This document shows positions 32,312 to 42,948 of a stretch of 64,000 bases of DNA, in pieces. The notes under the pieces were generated by a model. It did not search any database, had not been told where the DNA came from, and was given only the letters and a program-made list of their open reading frames with translations. Source of the DNA: Linanthus parryae (lineage: Eukaryota; Streptophyta; Magnoliopsida; Ericales; Polemoniaceae); NCBI GenBank assembly GCA_023055425.1, contig JALGPY010000003.1, positions 73,879,491 through 73,943,490 on the forward strand, in the 5' to 3' direction. Positions within the stretch are counted from its first letter, which is position 1, and each line of letters starts with the position of its first letter. Position numbers and translations under genes: made by a program.

Positions 32312-32920
32312 TTTACTTACAAACTTCTTTGGCTTGAAGGAACTTCTGGTCTGTTTTCCTTAAGCACAAGCTTTGCACATTTCATCTTCTTTGAACTTGA
32401 TGGATGGCAATCCTCTTACCAAGTCTTTGGAAATCAACTTGTTCAAAGTATGCAAACTGATATGACCAAGCTTCCTGTTCCAAATCTTTGAATCCTCTTT
32501 CAAGGCCTTGAGACACTTCAAACTTTTACCTGCAACTTTGTTAGTCTAAAAAGTATAAATATTGTTTGATCTAGAGGCTGTGAGAATGTAATCTCCTGAT
32601 TTCTCATTTTTCACCAAACACTTCTCTTTATCAAAGATAACTTTTTTGCCATTGTCACAAAGCTGAGAAATACTAAGCAAATTAAATCTCAAACCTTCAA
32701 CTAGATACACATCAGAAATAGAGTTTTCAAAAATGGTACCAACTTTACCAATACCAAGAATATTTAATTTTCATTTATCACCAAGTGTAATTGAACATTC
32801 TTATTGCTCCTTTAATTCTGAGAATAGAGATCTCTTTCCACTCATATGTCTTGAGCAACCATTGTCCATAAACCACTTCTGTTATTCGGTGACACCCTGC
32901 AAACACCAAACACTGCCTTA
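32312..32920 (-). pseudogene. pol: Copia E/C pre-integrase and protease remnants
   Basis: Reverse strand gives the FKPKKFVSKT stretch, the finger CKACA then a stop, the GLPS region, the GHISLHTLNKL region, and the LKCLKALKED phrase with a palindrome copy (32500-32520). Further up come the protease-like FDNGSQ/LLSISQLCDNG block and the stretch around 32830 matching the MSGKRSLFS phrase. Frames shift several times. Confidence 0.75.
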
Positions 32921-32921
32921 A

Positions 32922-33751
32922 TCAGCTGCTATACCAAGTGTGGAATTTGGATTCATATTCAGGATCAACCCTGTTAGGTGGTCTAACCCCTTTAGGAACC
33001 CTAATCTGCTTAACTTGTCCTTTGAGTTGAAAAGGAAAAGTGTTCCTCAGTATGTGAGGGTCTCTTCTTTTGAAAGGACAAGTCATCTTAACAAGACCAG
33101 TTTTACAGCAGTAATGACATTTATGAGTGGTTTTCTTTCCACCCTTCACATATCTGGTACTGTTCTTACTTGGAAAATTTGGATTGAATCCAATACCAGC
33201 TTTGTGAACTGACTGTGAACTTCCTCCAAGAATCAAGTTCAACTTATGTTCTAATCCAGCTAGCTTAACTTTGAACAATTCAGATTCTTGAAGTTTCTCA
33301 GTAAGAGTAGTCTTTTGTTTATCTAATTCATCAATTTGATGTCTTAGATTGACAAGATTTTTACTCATCACAAAGTTCTCAGTGACTACTTCCTTGACTT
33401 GTGTTTTCAAGGCTTTGAAACTGGTTTTCAAGGCCTTGAAATCATTGTCAGTTTTCTTCTGAGAGATTTCAAGATTCTGATTTAGACAAACAAGTTGTAA
33501 GTTCTCTTTTGCTTGCTCATAAACTTTTTCTTTCAAAAGTTTGATCTCTTTCAGATAATCTTCTTCATTTATAAGCATTGTTTTGAGATATTCTGAAAAG
33601 AGCATCTTTTGGTTTGGAAATCAGACAGTTTACCATTACCTCAATGTTCTTCTCATAACTTTCATCATGCTTGGCCATGAAGCAAAGGTTGCCATGTTCT
33701 TATTCAGATTGAGATTCACTAGAGTTATCTGAATCACTCTATGAAGTTGTC
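32922..33751 (-). pseudogene. gag: Copia E/C gag, C-terminal half
   Basis: A 227-codon frame (33605-32922) holds the coiled coil with paired FKALKTSFKALKT repeats, a second zinc knuckle (CHYCCKTGLVKMTC; His replaced by Leu) and the FPFQLKGQVKQIRVPKGVRPPN end block. Upstream to 33751 is the acidic Ser patch and FMAKHDES phrase. The cut at 33751 is the insertion point of Tat element 2; the sequence resumes at 48316. Confidence 0.85.
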
Positions 33752-34354
33752 TGTGTACGAGAGAATACTTTAGGGAGGATTCAATATACACCAAGAGCAG
33801 AGAATAAGAACACAGGAGTAGACTTGTGTGTAGGGAGAGAGTAAGGCAATAGTACTGTATGAGAGAGAGACATAATTTTGGCAGAGCTTCCGCGTATCTC
33901 AGGTGATTCGTCCTTGTATGGAAGGGTTAACGATCCTATATATAACAGAGAATGTGACTGTTGTAGTGGGTTAATGCGCCCATTAATGGTGTCTTAATTA
34001 TCTTAACCACAACGGCACGTTCGTCCGCGTATATAGGAACCGTTACGCACGCCGTCCGCGTATACCGGAACCGTTATGAGGTTGACCGGGTTATGGAGCT
34101 CGTGCCATAAATCTGCAAAGCAGTTACTAAAGGTCGCGCGCGGGCTTGGTTGTCGCTCGCGCGCGACAGGGCTTACTCTAGCCTCCAAACCACTAAGTCC
34201 CTACAAGTCCCGTGTGGCGGTATGCGAGGGCCCTGTCTCGCAGCCCCCACATGGATCAGCACGGGTGGTGATCCTGTGTGAGTGGAGCACAGCTAGGTAT
34301 GCTGGATGATTGCCACGTGGCTATGATCTGTCTTTCTAGAATGCACTATCTACA
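33752..34354 (-). mobile_element. 3' LTR of Tat element 2
   Basis: 603 bp; minus-strand start TGTAGATAG at 34354, end ACA at 33752. Contains the G-box CACGTG (34314-34319), the TATA region (TATATATAGG complement near 33932-33945) and a GC-rich inverted repeat (34136-34167). Confidence 0.9.
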
Positions 34355-34369
34355 TTAGCCCCCTTTCTG
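34355..34369 (-). other. PPT of Tat element 2
   Basis: Minus-strand GCAGAAAGGGGGCTAA directly before the LTR start, identical in its core to the PPT of element 1. Confidence 0.88.
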
Positions 34370-35144
34370 CGCGTGAAGACACATAGCCGGATAGGCTTCA
34401 ATGCGCAGGAACCAATGTACGCGTCGCTGCCACGCACCAATTCAAATACACGCAAAATCAGCCCCCGTGCGTGCCATTATGACCTAGAATCCCTACAGTC
34501 GTTCCGTCTGTTCTTTTTAGGGTTATAGGCGTGACGTCAGCTTGTCCTGTGATTGCGTGATTCAACGGTGGTGGTTGCGATTTGACTACTGAAAGGACGC
34601 GACTCCTCATTGTTCTTGAATACGTACAATGATACCCGGAAGCCTTCAACAGCAGATTCAAGTGAATGATACCCGGAAGCATCACTTCATTGTTACAAAG
34701 CATCACTTCTCTCTCTAAAGTGAATGATACCCGGAAGCCTTCAACAGCAGATTCAAGTAATCAACCATCAGTTCTTCTTTGTCAATCGTCTCCTTCAACT
34801 TGCTTCACCAAAACAAGGTTCGCTTTGCTCAATTCCATTAATGTACTCAAATATTCTTTGAACTGTCTTGGATCTGTAAACCCCACAGTTATTTGGAATA
34901 TATCGTTCATTGAGAACCGCAAAAGAGGCTCTTTACTTAAACCCAGAACTGATCGAATCACCAGATTGTGACGATTTTGAATGTAGATCTTCTGAAATTC
35001 TGAGCAATATACACAAATTCTGAGCTTCTAAACCCAGAATTGACCCCGGACTGTTCATCTTTTCTTGACATAACATAATTGCTTCCTGAAATTCAAACTG
35101 AAAGTGTGTATATTTCTCCCCCTTTTTCTTGCTCTTCTGCAGGA
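34370..35144 (+). promoter_or_regulatory. Upstream region of antisense gene with TGACGTCA
   Basis: Non-coding stretch between PPT and antisense ATG. TGACGTCA lies at 34532-34539 beside an AGGGTTATAGG telo-box-like motif; both are also in element 1. A phrase GAATGATACCCGGAAGC occurs three times between 34626 and 34738, a small local duplication not seen in element 1. At 35114-35142 a pyrimidine tract ends in CAG just before GAATGG, a likely acceptor of a 5' UTR intron. Confidence 0.5.
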
Positions 35145-38100
35145 ATGGCCAAGACAAAAGGATCCAAACCCATTAAAGAGGCCGAAGAAATAACTGATCT
35201 TCCCAAGACCTTGTGGAGAAAAGCCCCCTATTTGGGTGGAAAAGATTTCTATGATGCTAGGGTTAAGGTGATGTTTCTACCGACTCCTGCTCCCTCCGGA
35301 GAATTGCGGACATTGACCCCGCCAACCAATGCAGCCATGCTAGAGTTAATCGACTCCAAGGATGTGGTTAGGTTAGGAGTTGAAAATGGGTTTTTCCCTC
35401 ATACTGCAATTTCCACCCAGGCCTTTGTCCAAAAGGTTGACCTGATGGATGAGTGAATTGACCATGTATTGACCCACCATGCCATCGCATTAGACAATGC
35501 TGGAATTTACTTCGCAGTTCGTGCTATGAAGGGTGCTGCCGTGAAGTTGGACCCGTCCATGCTTCTAAACCTTCTTTCTCGCTATTCACCTCATCTCACA
35601 CCTTCCATTTTGCTGAGTTCGAGGCTGCTCCCACTTTGGAAGATGTGCACATGTTGTATGACCTTTCTCCCATTGGCGAAGTGGATCCCCTGAGCCCTTT
35701 GAACTGATCTAGAACTTGATCTATACGCACAGATGGAGGAATGCTTGTCCGAGGTGAAGAAAATCTCTACTCGTTGGACATCTGCGAAATTTCTTCCTGA
35801 CTGGCAGCTTGTTGATACTTCTGCGAAGAACACCTGGGGAAAATGGGTGAAATACTTCTTTCGCGACTATGCGAATAGTAGTATTACCAAGCAACTTCTG
35901 GACAAGAATCCAAATGCGAAGAATTATGTGGAGGGAAAAGGATACAATCTAACCTTGTGTGGCTTCCTCTGTGCCTGGCTGTCGAGGTACTTGATTGATG
36001 GTCACGCTCATGATGGGGTTTTTTATCATGTCCTTCCCCTTACTGTCAAGTTGGCCCTCGTCCAGAGAGTCGCACTTAGGGCTCTAGTCTTGGGCACCTT
36101 ATATCACAGATTGGACCAGTTGGTAGTGGAAATCAAGGATTCTCGCGGTCGTCTTGATGTGTTGAATTATGTCAACATCGCATTCCTTACCATGTGGGTT
36201 TCTGAGCGATGGCCCTCCTATGCTCCTGTTCTTTCTAGGCCCAACAAATGGTGTGTTCAAGGCGCGGAGACTGAACTTTTCAGTGGGAGAGCCGCCCGAT
36301 GGTTTAGAACCAATCTTCCCAAGTGCACCTGGAGCTTGATATGCGATGACCGGAGCAAGTTTACAGCTAGGCCTTATGCCACGCGTATTGATAATGTGCG
36401 ATGGTTCCCGAAGCTGTATCCCACCAAATCTCTTGCTTATTCAGAAGAACTCCTTCTTGAAGGTCATGAGCGCTATCATGAGCGCTATCGCGAATTCTTC
36501 TGCTGGTGTTTAAGGGGTTCTCTCCCTTCTCCTGCTGAGTATGTTCCTGAACTTACTCCCATGTATGATAGGATCACAGCCGACGTTGATCCAAATCACT
36601 TTTCTCCCCAGTTGGGTTTTAATGCAGTGGCGCCTTCCATTTGGCCCAAATCGATCGTAAGAGGCTGCTACAAGCGACTGTTGTCAGGCGAGTGCCAAAC
36701 GATCTTTCGGAGCAACTTGCCCTTCGTTCAACCTTCAGGTGGCCGCGAAGGTCGCCTCTCCAGAAATTGGATTTCTTACTGGGCTACTCAGCAAGCAAGG
36801 TTCGAGACACAGTCAGCTCCTCAGCCCAGCAAAGCTCCTACAATCAAGAGGAATGCCTTCCCATTCCGTCCTAATTGCAGCTTGGATAATTCCCAGTATG
36901 GCTTATACTCCTTGTTGGATCTTGATAATCACTTTTACCCATCCACCATTCTCGAGGAGAAGATGACCGCTGTTAGGGATGGAGCTTCGCATGTCATCAA
37001 GTACAGCGAAGATTTTTCCAAGGTAAATAATTTCCTTTCTGCGTGTTAAACTCCTTTCCTTTGATGCATTGGAACTTATTCCCCATTTTCTATTTTAGTG
37101 CTATCTGAGGAGGTTTGCATCTGGAGAGCGCTCCAAGTTGCTGATCAATTCTATCGTTACTGCGAAAAGGCAGGGCGAGAAAATTCTTTTAGCAATGGGA
37201 ATGGCTCCCCAAGTAGAGACTCTGATTCACGAGGTAATGGATGCGAATGCTCCATCTCCTCCAGCAGATGCTGCCCCGAGGGCCAAAAGACAAAAGCAGA
37301 AGTGTATTAAATCTCTCCTCCTGGGAGTGCTCCAACTACGCCTCCTGTGAAGTCTCTTTCCTCTAAAGACAAGGGCAAAGGTCGCATGCCAAGCAAAGTG
37401 CAGAAAGAGCTCACAGTTGAGTCTTTCATTCATTTTGGTCAGGAAGAGGAGGAAGAGGAAGTCGAGGAAAGAGAAGTAAGGGCAAGAGATGAAGAGGAAA
37501 GAAATGAAAGCGAAAGAGAAAAAGAAAGAGGTGAGATACGAGAATAAGACTCGGAAGGTATCTCAACAAACTTATCTCCTTCATACCTTAGTATTTGCAA
37601 TAGTTGTTGAACAGTTTATTCTTTCGCAGGTGATGACACAGACACCATCAGCGGTCTCCTGGCCAAGGAAAAGAAGAAAACCAAGGGCTCTCACTCTGGC
37701 GTTTCCAGCGAAGCCATAGACGAAGATATCCTTGCTTAGTTTGAGAGAACGGCTTCCGAAGCCGCAGAGAGGAGGAAGCTCGAAGAAGTTGAGATCGAGC
37801 TCGTAAAGAGGAGAAGTTTGGAAGAATAGCATGTCGATGATTTGGATGCAGCTGCTTTAGAGCAAGCTCAAGAGGACTTTGAAGAGATCGCAGGTGGCAA
37901 ACAAGGTGAGATTTTTAACCTTGTTGTGACTTACCAAGAAGTAATTATTGGTGCGTTAAAGCATGGCTTATCAAATGCTGATATTCGCCGATGGCTAGTG
38001 TGGTGAACCCTCAGGTAATCATTCAAACAATGTTTGTAAACCAACCTTGGTAAGCCAACCATCATTGTAATGAGTTTCTTTGCACCCCAGGTCATACTCA

Positions 38101-39408
38101 CCTTAAAGATGTACCTAATGAGGATACTCTAGTAGGATATGGTGTCGCATCTTTAACATATGATGAAGGTGCTGCGATCCCACCTAAGTGTGGAGGTTAT
38201 CGCTTTTGTTCTATCAAAATAACGGAACACTGTATAATACAAGTTACCTCAACATTTTCTTGTCTTGTATCGCAGGCAATGCTGATGAGGATGTGCCGGA
38301 ACAAAGGAGTCAGCCCCCTACATCCTATGCTCCAGAACGAAGCTCTCACGTTGAGAAGTCTGTCGCAGTTACTGAGTATGCATGAGATCCTTTGGAACAT
38401 ATCATCGAGGTTTCTGATGATATCGAAGCTGACACCGTGCTAATAGAAGAAGATGCTGATGCTGCAGTTGAGGAAATGGAAACAGATGATGTTGGAGATG
38501 GAGTTCATGAAAATGAACAGGTCGTGGAAGACATTGCATCACATGCAAATGTTTATGTTCAAATGAACGCTCTCGAGCCACAAGAGCCTCTCGCAGCCGA
38601 ATAAATTCCTAGTCGAACAGCAGCTACTACTGTTGTCGTTCCTTCAACAGGGATAGAGCTTCTAGAGGTTCCCCCAGCATGGAGTTTTTGGAGTTCACAA
38701 GTTGGAGCTGCTGTCGCACCTGTTGCGGCCTACACTCTCCCTGCCAACTATGATGAGCTCGAGCTTGCGGCAGACAGACGAGCAATACAGCGGGGGAATG
38801 CTTCGTCTTTCCCAGCAGTGTGCATTCCCTCGTTGCGTAAGATCCTTGAAGGGACTGGTATGTTACCATTTTTCGCATTCTACACCCTTGTTTTAAAGCT
38901 TTCATGCTCTAAGCTTGACTCAACTTTGTCAGGAATGAAGCAAGCCGAAGTGGACTGGCTGATTCAGATGCGCCTCTCATACCCCTGGTCATTCGTGAAA
39001 TCTCTGGAGATAGAGCCGTATGACAGGAGGCTTTTCTTGACCGAAGCCATCGGGATTCTGGAGCAGCTGTATGTGGCCACTACTGCGACTATTTCTCCTC
39101 ATAGTGCACAGCTGCTTTTCAGCACATGCAAGGAGCTTCAAGCTAAAGTGTAAGGCAAGCTAGGCTTCGGGTATCTTCTCAACAAGATCACCAAAATTCT
39201 CGCAGCTGTGAGTTTGAAGCGCGGCTACCAAAACCTCGCATCTGAAAGGCGGAAGGTAGAGGAACAAAGGCAGAAGGCTGATGAAGCTGTCAACCTCTTT
39301 CACGCGATGAATGCCAAGTACGAACAGCTGAAGCGAGAAGTGGACCAAGCAAGAGAGGCATCACTCTCGTTTTCTCCAGAAGACCCTTTGATCAAGGATT
39401 TATTTTAG
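35145..39408 (+). pseudogene. Spliced antisense gene of Tat element 2 (PMD-like protein), nearly readable copy
   Basis: Exons inferred from frame, GT-AG borders and comparison with element 1: 35145-37022, 37099-37557, 37630-38014, 38091-38195, 38276-38857, 38933-39408. The introns are 72-80 bp with phases 0,1,1,1,1. Exon 4 (105 bp) and exon 6 (476 bp) have the same length in both copies. The main frame 35733-37049 gives more than 400 residues with a PMD-like core (FLCAWLSRYLID, VLPLTVKLALVQRVAL, LGTLYHRLDQL, TMWVSERWPSY) and a conserved WSLICDD/RWFPKLYP region. Exon 2 has a basic AKRQKQK stretch and acidic repeats; exon 6 ends in a Lys/Glu-rich coiled coil and stops at 39406-39408. Breaks: TGA at 35454 (Trp in element 1), a frame change near 35600, stops in exon 2 end and exon 3, and a frame loss near 38000. 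It could act in host chromatin or RNA control; that is inference. Confidence 0.75.
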
Positions 39409-39783
39409 AAACAAAAATATTTGTTTAAAACAAAATATTATTGTAATCCTGGTGCTTCTCCCCCTTTTTTATCTGGAGCTCTATGTCCCGTTTTGCCCTT
39501 TTGGGGATTTGCACAAATATCTTGATGCATATCAATTATGACGTCACATGGTGACGTATCTGCCTTGATTTTCGCACTAATGATTTATTAGATAAGCATG
39601 ATTTCCTTGGGAAGCCCATCCTTATTATGACCTTCCATCATTAATTAGGGCGTGCCACCGAATCGTCATAGCCTTTAGTAGGGTAATTGAATTTTACCTC
39701 TTTTGAGACGTAAGTAATTGATTCTTACCCGTTTTCCAAGCTTTGTTGACTCAGCTAGGGAACTGAAGAGTCCCCGTAGAGTC
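39409..39783. other. Spacer after antisense gene, with PPT-like tract
   Basis: Contains AATATTATTGTAATCC near 39433, the complement of a PPT-like tract (39458-39471), and presumably the upstream region of the small antisense unit. A short AT-rich direct repeat family is not seen. No gene. Confidence 0.5.
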
Positions 39784-39791
39784 TATATAAA
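39784..39791 (+). promoter_or_regulatory. TATA box of small antisense unit, element 2
   Basis: TATATAAA, 36 bp before the conserved ATG at 39827, matched by 4328-4335 in element 1. Confidence 0.5.
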
Positions 39792-39826
39792 CCATGCCTC
39801 TTGCTGCTTGGATTCTTCATCCCAAA

Positions 39827-40120
39827 ATGTGGCTTGCCATGAGTCTTTACGACTGGTGGCATCAACGCTTGTCTTTTGTTGACTCATGGCAATTTGAGGA
39901 TGTGAAACTTCAGTTTGTGCCTTGTGCCATAGAAATAGCTCCCAAGATCTTCTTTATGAATCATATTGATTTTTATGAACACTTTGAAGAAGATATGCAT
40001 AATACCTCATGTTTGTACGAAGATTCTTCTTCGTCTATTATGTATGCATGTCGTATCTCCGGCTGCCTTCCGGCGAGGTGCAGTTCCATACTGACCTTTT
40101 TACCGACTCGTAATGAATGA
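39827..40120 (+). CDS. Small antisense ORF, element 2
   Basis: 97 codons plus stop from the ATG shared with element 1; upstream in-frame ATG at 39794 lies too close to the TATA box to be in the transcript. Residues include FVDSWQ, a Cys near CAIEIAPK, an acidic patch HFEEDMH and the end PTRNE. No known domain. The frame is open in both copies without indels although the surrounding DNA has indels. It could be coding or chance. Confidence 0.45.
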   Translation: MWLAMSLYDWWHQRLSFVDSWQFEDVKLQFVPCAIEIAPKIFFMNHIDFYEHFEEDMHNTSCLYEDSSSSIMYACRISGCLPARCSSILTFLPTRNE

Positions 40121-40369
40121 AGTGTTTCTCCTCTAGCTTTCCTGGAGGAGAACTATTTGCCTCCACGTTCTTGAACAAGGTGTGACGAGCCATGGCGCTC
40201 GTCTCTTTGGAAAATAAGCTTTCTGCCCCAGGAGTTGTTTTCCACTTGTTCTTCACCGCCGCATCCGCCTGGATATGAGGTTCATCTGGCACATCTTCTG
40301 GGCAGAAGACCAGTCAAGAGCCTTGTTCAGATCTAGGACCTCGACGATAGCGTCGCATAGCTTTTGTTA
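40121..40369. other. Non-coding stretch before the tandem array of element 2
   Basis: Starts with a part matching the GGAGGAGAA repeat of element 1 (CCTCCAGCATCCC... side). No gene is visible. Confidence 0.45.
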
Positions 40370-41090
40370 GCATTTGTAGGCTGTTCATTTTATAGTAAGA
40401 ATTTTCTTAGTATGAACTTTCGCTTGTAAGCTGCTATCTAGACATATAAATTGTAAGTCATTTTGACTATTAATGAAATATACTTTAGCGTTTGCTGTTC
40501 TTGTTTGATACAACAAATTGTAATACCGCATGCATGTTGGCTATAAAACAAGTTATGCTTCTTTCGCCTTTTGCATTCAGATATTTGCCTGAATAATTCT
40601 TTTTCTCAGGCAGATAAGTTTTGCGTCGCATGGGACGTTGGTGCTGTAGCTTGTTATTTAAACAGATAGGCTTATAGATCAATTAAGATCATTTCTGCCA
40701 TCTCAGCAAACGGGCTTTGGATCGCATGGGATCGTGTATTATGGCTGCTATCTAGGCAGATAGGCTTTTAGGTCACTTAAGATCGTATTTGAACATTACT
40801 GCTATCTCAACAGATAGGCTTTGGATCGCATAGGATCCTGTATTATGGCTGCTATCTAGGCATATAGGCTTTTAGATCACTTAAGATCATATTTGAACAT
40901 TGCTGCTATCTCGGCAGATAGGCTTTGGATCGCATAGGATCATACATTATGGCTGCTATCTTGGAAGATAGGCTTTTAGATCACTTAAGATCGTATTTGA
41001 ACATTGCTGCTATCTCGACAGATAGGCTTTGGATCGCATGAGATCGCATATTAGGGCTGCTATCTTGGCAGATAGGCTTTTTGTTGTAAA
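40370..41090 (-). repeat. Tandem array of element 2 with 104-bp higher-order period
   Basis: CTTTGGATCGCAT recurs at 40715, 40819, 40923 and 41027, an exact 104-bp step. Each 104-bp unit holds two related halves of about 52 bp, each with a hairpin (CTATCT..AGATAG) and a GATC palindrome. The left part (40370-40700) is more diverged. It corresponds to the 55-bp array of element 1, but here two half-units alternate. Confidence 0.88.
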
Positions 41091-41142
41091 TAAGCAGAGA
41101 AGTAAATAAAATGATAAGAGACGACTAAGGTAATAAATTTCT

Positions 41143-41250
41143 TCTCATATGGGAGAATTCTTTTATTATAAGCACCCTCATATGGGAGAGTCAAAATTAC
41201 AAGTCCCTCATATGGGAGAGGCAAGACTACAAGTTCCTCATATGGGAGGA
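41143..41250 (-). repeat. Four CTCATATGGGAG palindromic repeats
   Basis: Copies at 41143-41156, 41177-41190, 41207-41220 and 41237-41249, 30-34 bp apart, just past the pol end, as in element 1 (2425-2502). Confidence 0.8.
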
Positions 41251-41339
41251 AACAACGCATGAATTTCTCAGAGTACTAGACATACAATCCAATAGACATT
41301 TGAATCCAATGTATGTAAAGAGAGAGATTAAGGATAATA

Positions 41340-42948
41340 CTTTTTGATCCAGCGCATATTGATTGGACTTGGGGTTGTGGCAGTCCCATGAAGCCTCTAT
41401 ATTGTGCAGTACCCATTGTCAAAGACTTCTTTAACCTTGAACGGTCCTTCCTAGTTAGCTGCGAACTTTGGATGGGCTGCCTCCCGCATGCAATGATCTT
41501 AAGCGCGCAAGACCAAGTCCCCGACCGAAAAATCTCGATGTTGGACTGTTTTGTTGTATGCGCGAGCGATCCTCTCCTTATACCTCTTGTTAGCCCGCTT
41601 GGCTTGTTCTTGCTTTTCCTCCAATAGGATCAAGTCATGGTCACGTTGATTGTCATATAATGCATGAAAGGCCAATCTCGCAGAGTTGACCTTCACTTCC
41701 GCCGGTATAACAGCTTCAGCTCCATAGCATTGAAGGAACGGGGAGACTCCTGCGGGAGTCCTCGGCGAAGTTCGATATGCCCATAATGCTATGTTCAAAG
41801 AATTAGCCCACTTCTTGTGATCGTCTGCGACGATCATGCTCAGAATTCTTAACATTGTCTTGTTGGTTGCCTATGCTTGACCATTCCCTTTTGGATAATA
41901 AGGGGTGGAACAGACCTGCCTTATGTTGTACTCCGCTAGTTGTGCGGCCACTTGAAAATTTACAAAGGGTGTGCCATTATCCGAAAGGATTTTGTTGGGG
42001 ATTCCAAACCTGTATATGATGTTTTCTTGAACGAAATTGACCACCGCGAGTGCGTTGGCTGTCTTGAGAGGTATTACCTTCACCCACTTAGTAAACAACT
42101 CGGTCGCGGTCAGGATGAACTGGTTCCCATGTGAGGCCGGTCGAACGGGGCCAACAAAATCTAGAGCCCAAGTGTGGAATGGCCATGGCGTCCCCAACGC
42201 GTGTAGATCTACGACAGGGGCATGTACGAGGTTGCCCTTAAATTGGCATTCCTGGCATCTCTTTACTTTGGTGCGGCAATCTGCCTCCATTGTGGGCCAA
42301 AAATAACCAACTGTAAGGAGCTGCTTGCATAGCTTTTGAGCCCCCTTGATGCTCTACTTGGTGAGATAGATCCATCAGCTCTTGCGCTTCTTTGCTATCT
42401 AGGCATCGGAGTAGATTACCATCATTACCCCTTCGCCAGAGTATGTTTTCCTGAACCACATATCGGTCCGCCTTTCTTTTCAGTTTCTCGGCTTCCTAAC
42501 TTTGCTCAGGCTCGATTCCTTCTTTGAGAAAATCAAAGAGTGGCTTTCTCCAGTCCACGTCATCATCAACCAACGTGATTGTTAAAGAGTCCTTTATGAA
42601 TGCGCAGATTTCGCAATTCCATTGAATTATTGCAGCAGCCGTTGACATGTCCGGCCAATGAATCCCATATCTTTGGGCTTTTCGATATATCGACACCTCA
42701 CCTTCTCCGCAAGTGTGCTGGTGAATCTTTTCCAATAACGCTTGCCCTTCCTGTTGCGAGACACATCGCATGAGTATTCCTCCTGGAACCTTATAGTAGA
42801 GAGCGTTGTCATGTATGCAGTACCCCTTAGTGGATGTCCAGTTCTCTTTGCTCGTTCCCTCAGCAATTGCATGCAATATCGGTTTTCTCCAGTCTTCGTC
42901 ATCCATGGAATCATCCTCGCATGTGTCCTCTGTCAATGTTGGTGACAT
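41340..42948 (-). pseudogene. pol: Tat element 2 integrase
   Basis: Readable pieces: 42948-42496 (first linker and zinc-finger-like module), 42459-42238 (second module with MDLSHQVEHQGG), 42290-41871 (CQEC, Asp of LDFVGPV, second Asp of ILSDNGTPF), 41855-41499 and the tail to about 41350 (end matching RWIKKY). The second catalytic Asp is present, unlike element 1. The codon of the catalytic Glu in GNGQAEA is a TAG (41871-41873). Further frame changes lie near 42240-42300 and 42480. Confidence 0.87.

Noticed and set aside
32940..33212. Plus-strand frame opposite copia gag
   Set aside because: It mirrors the minus-strand gag frame with two knuckles; it is a shadow of it and is not kept in D or B as a protein.
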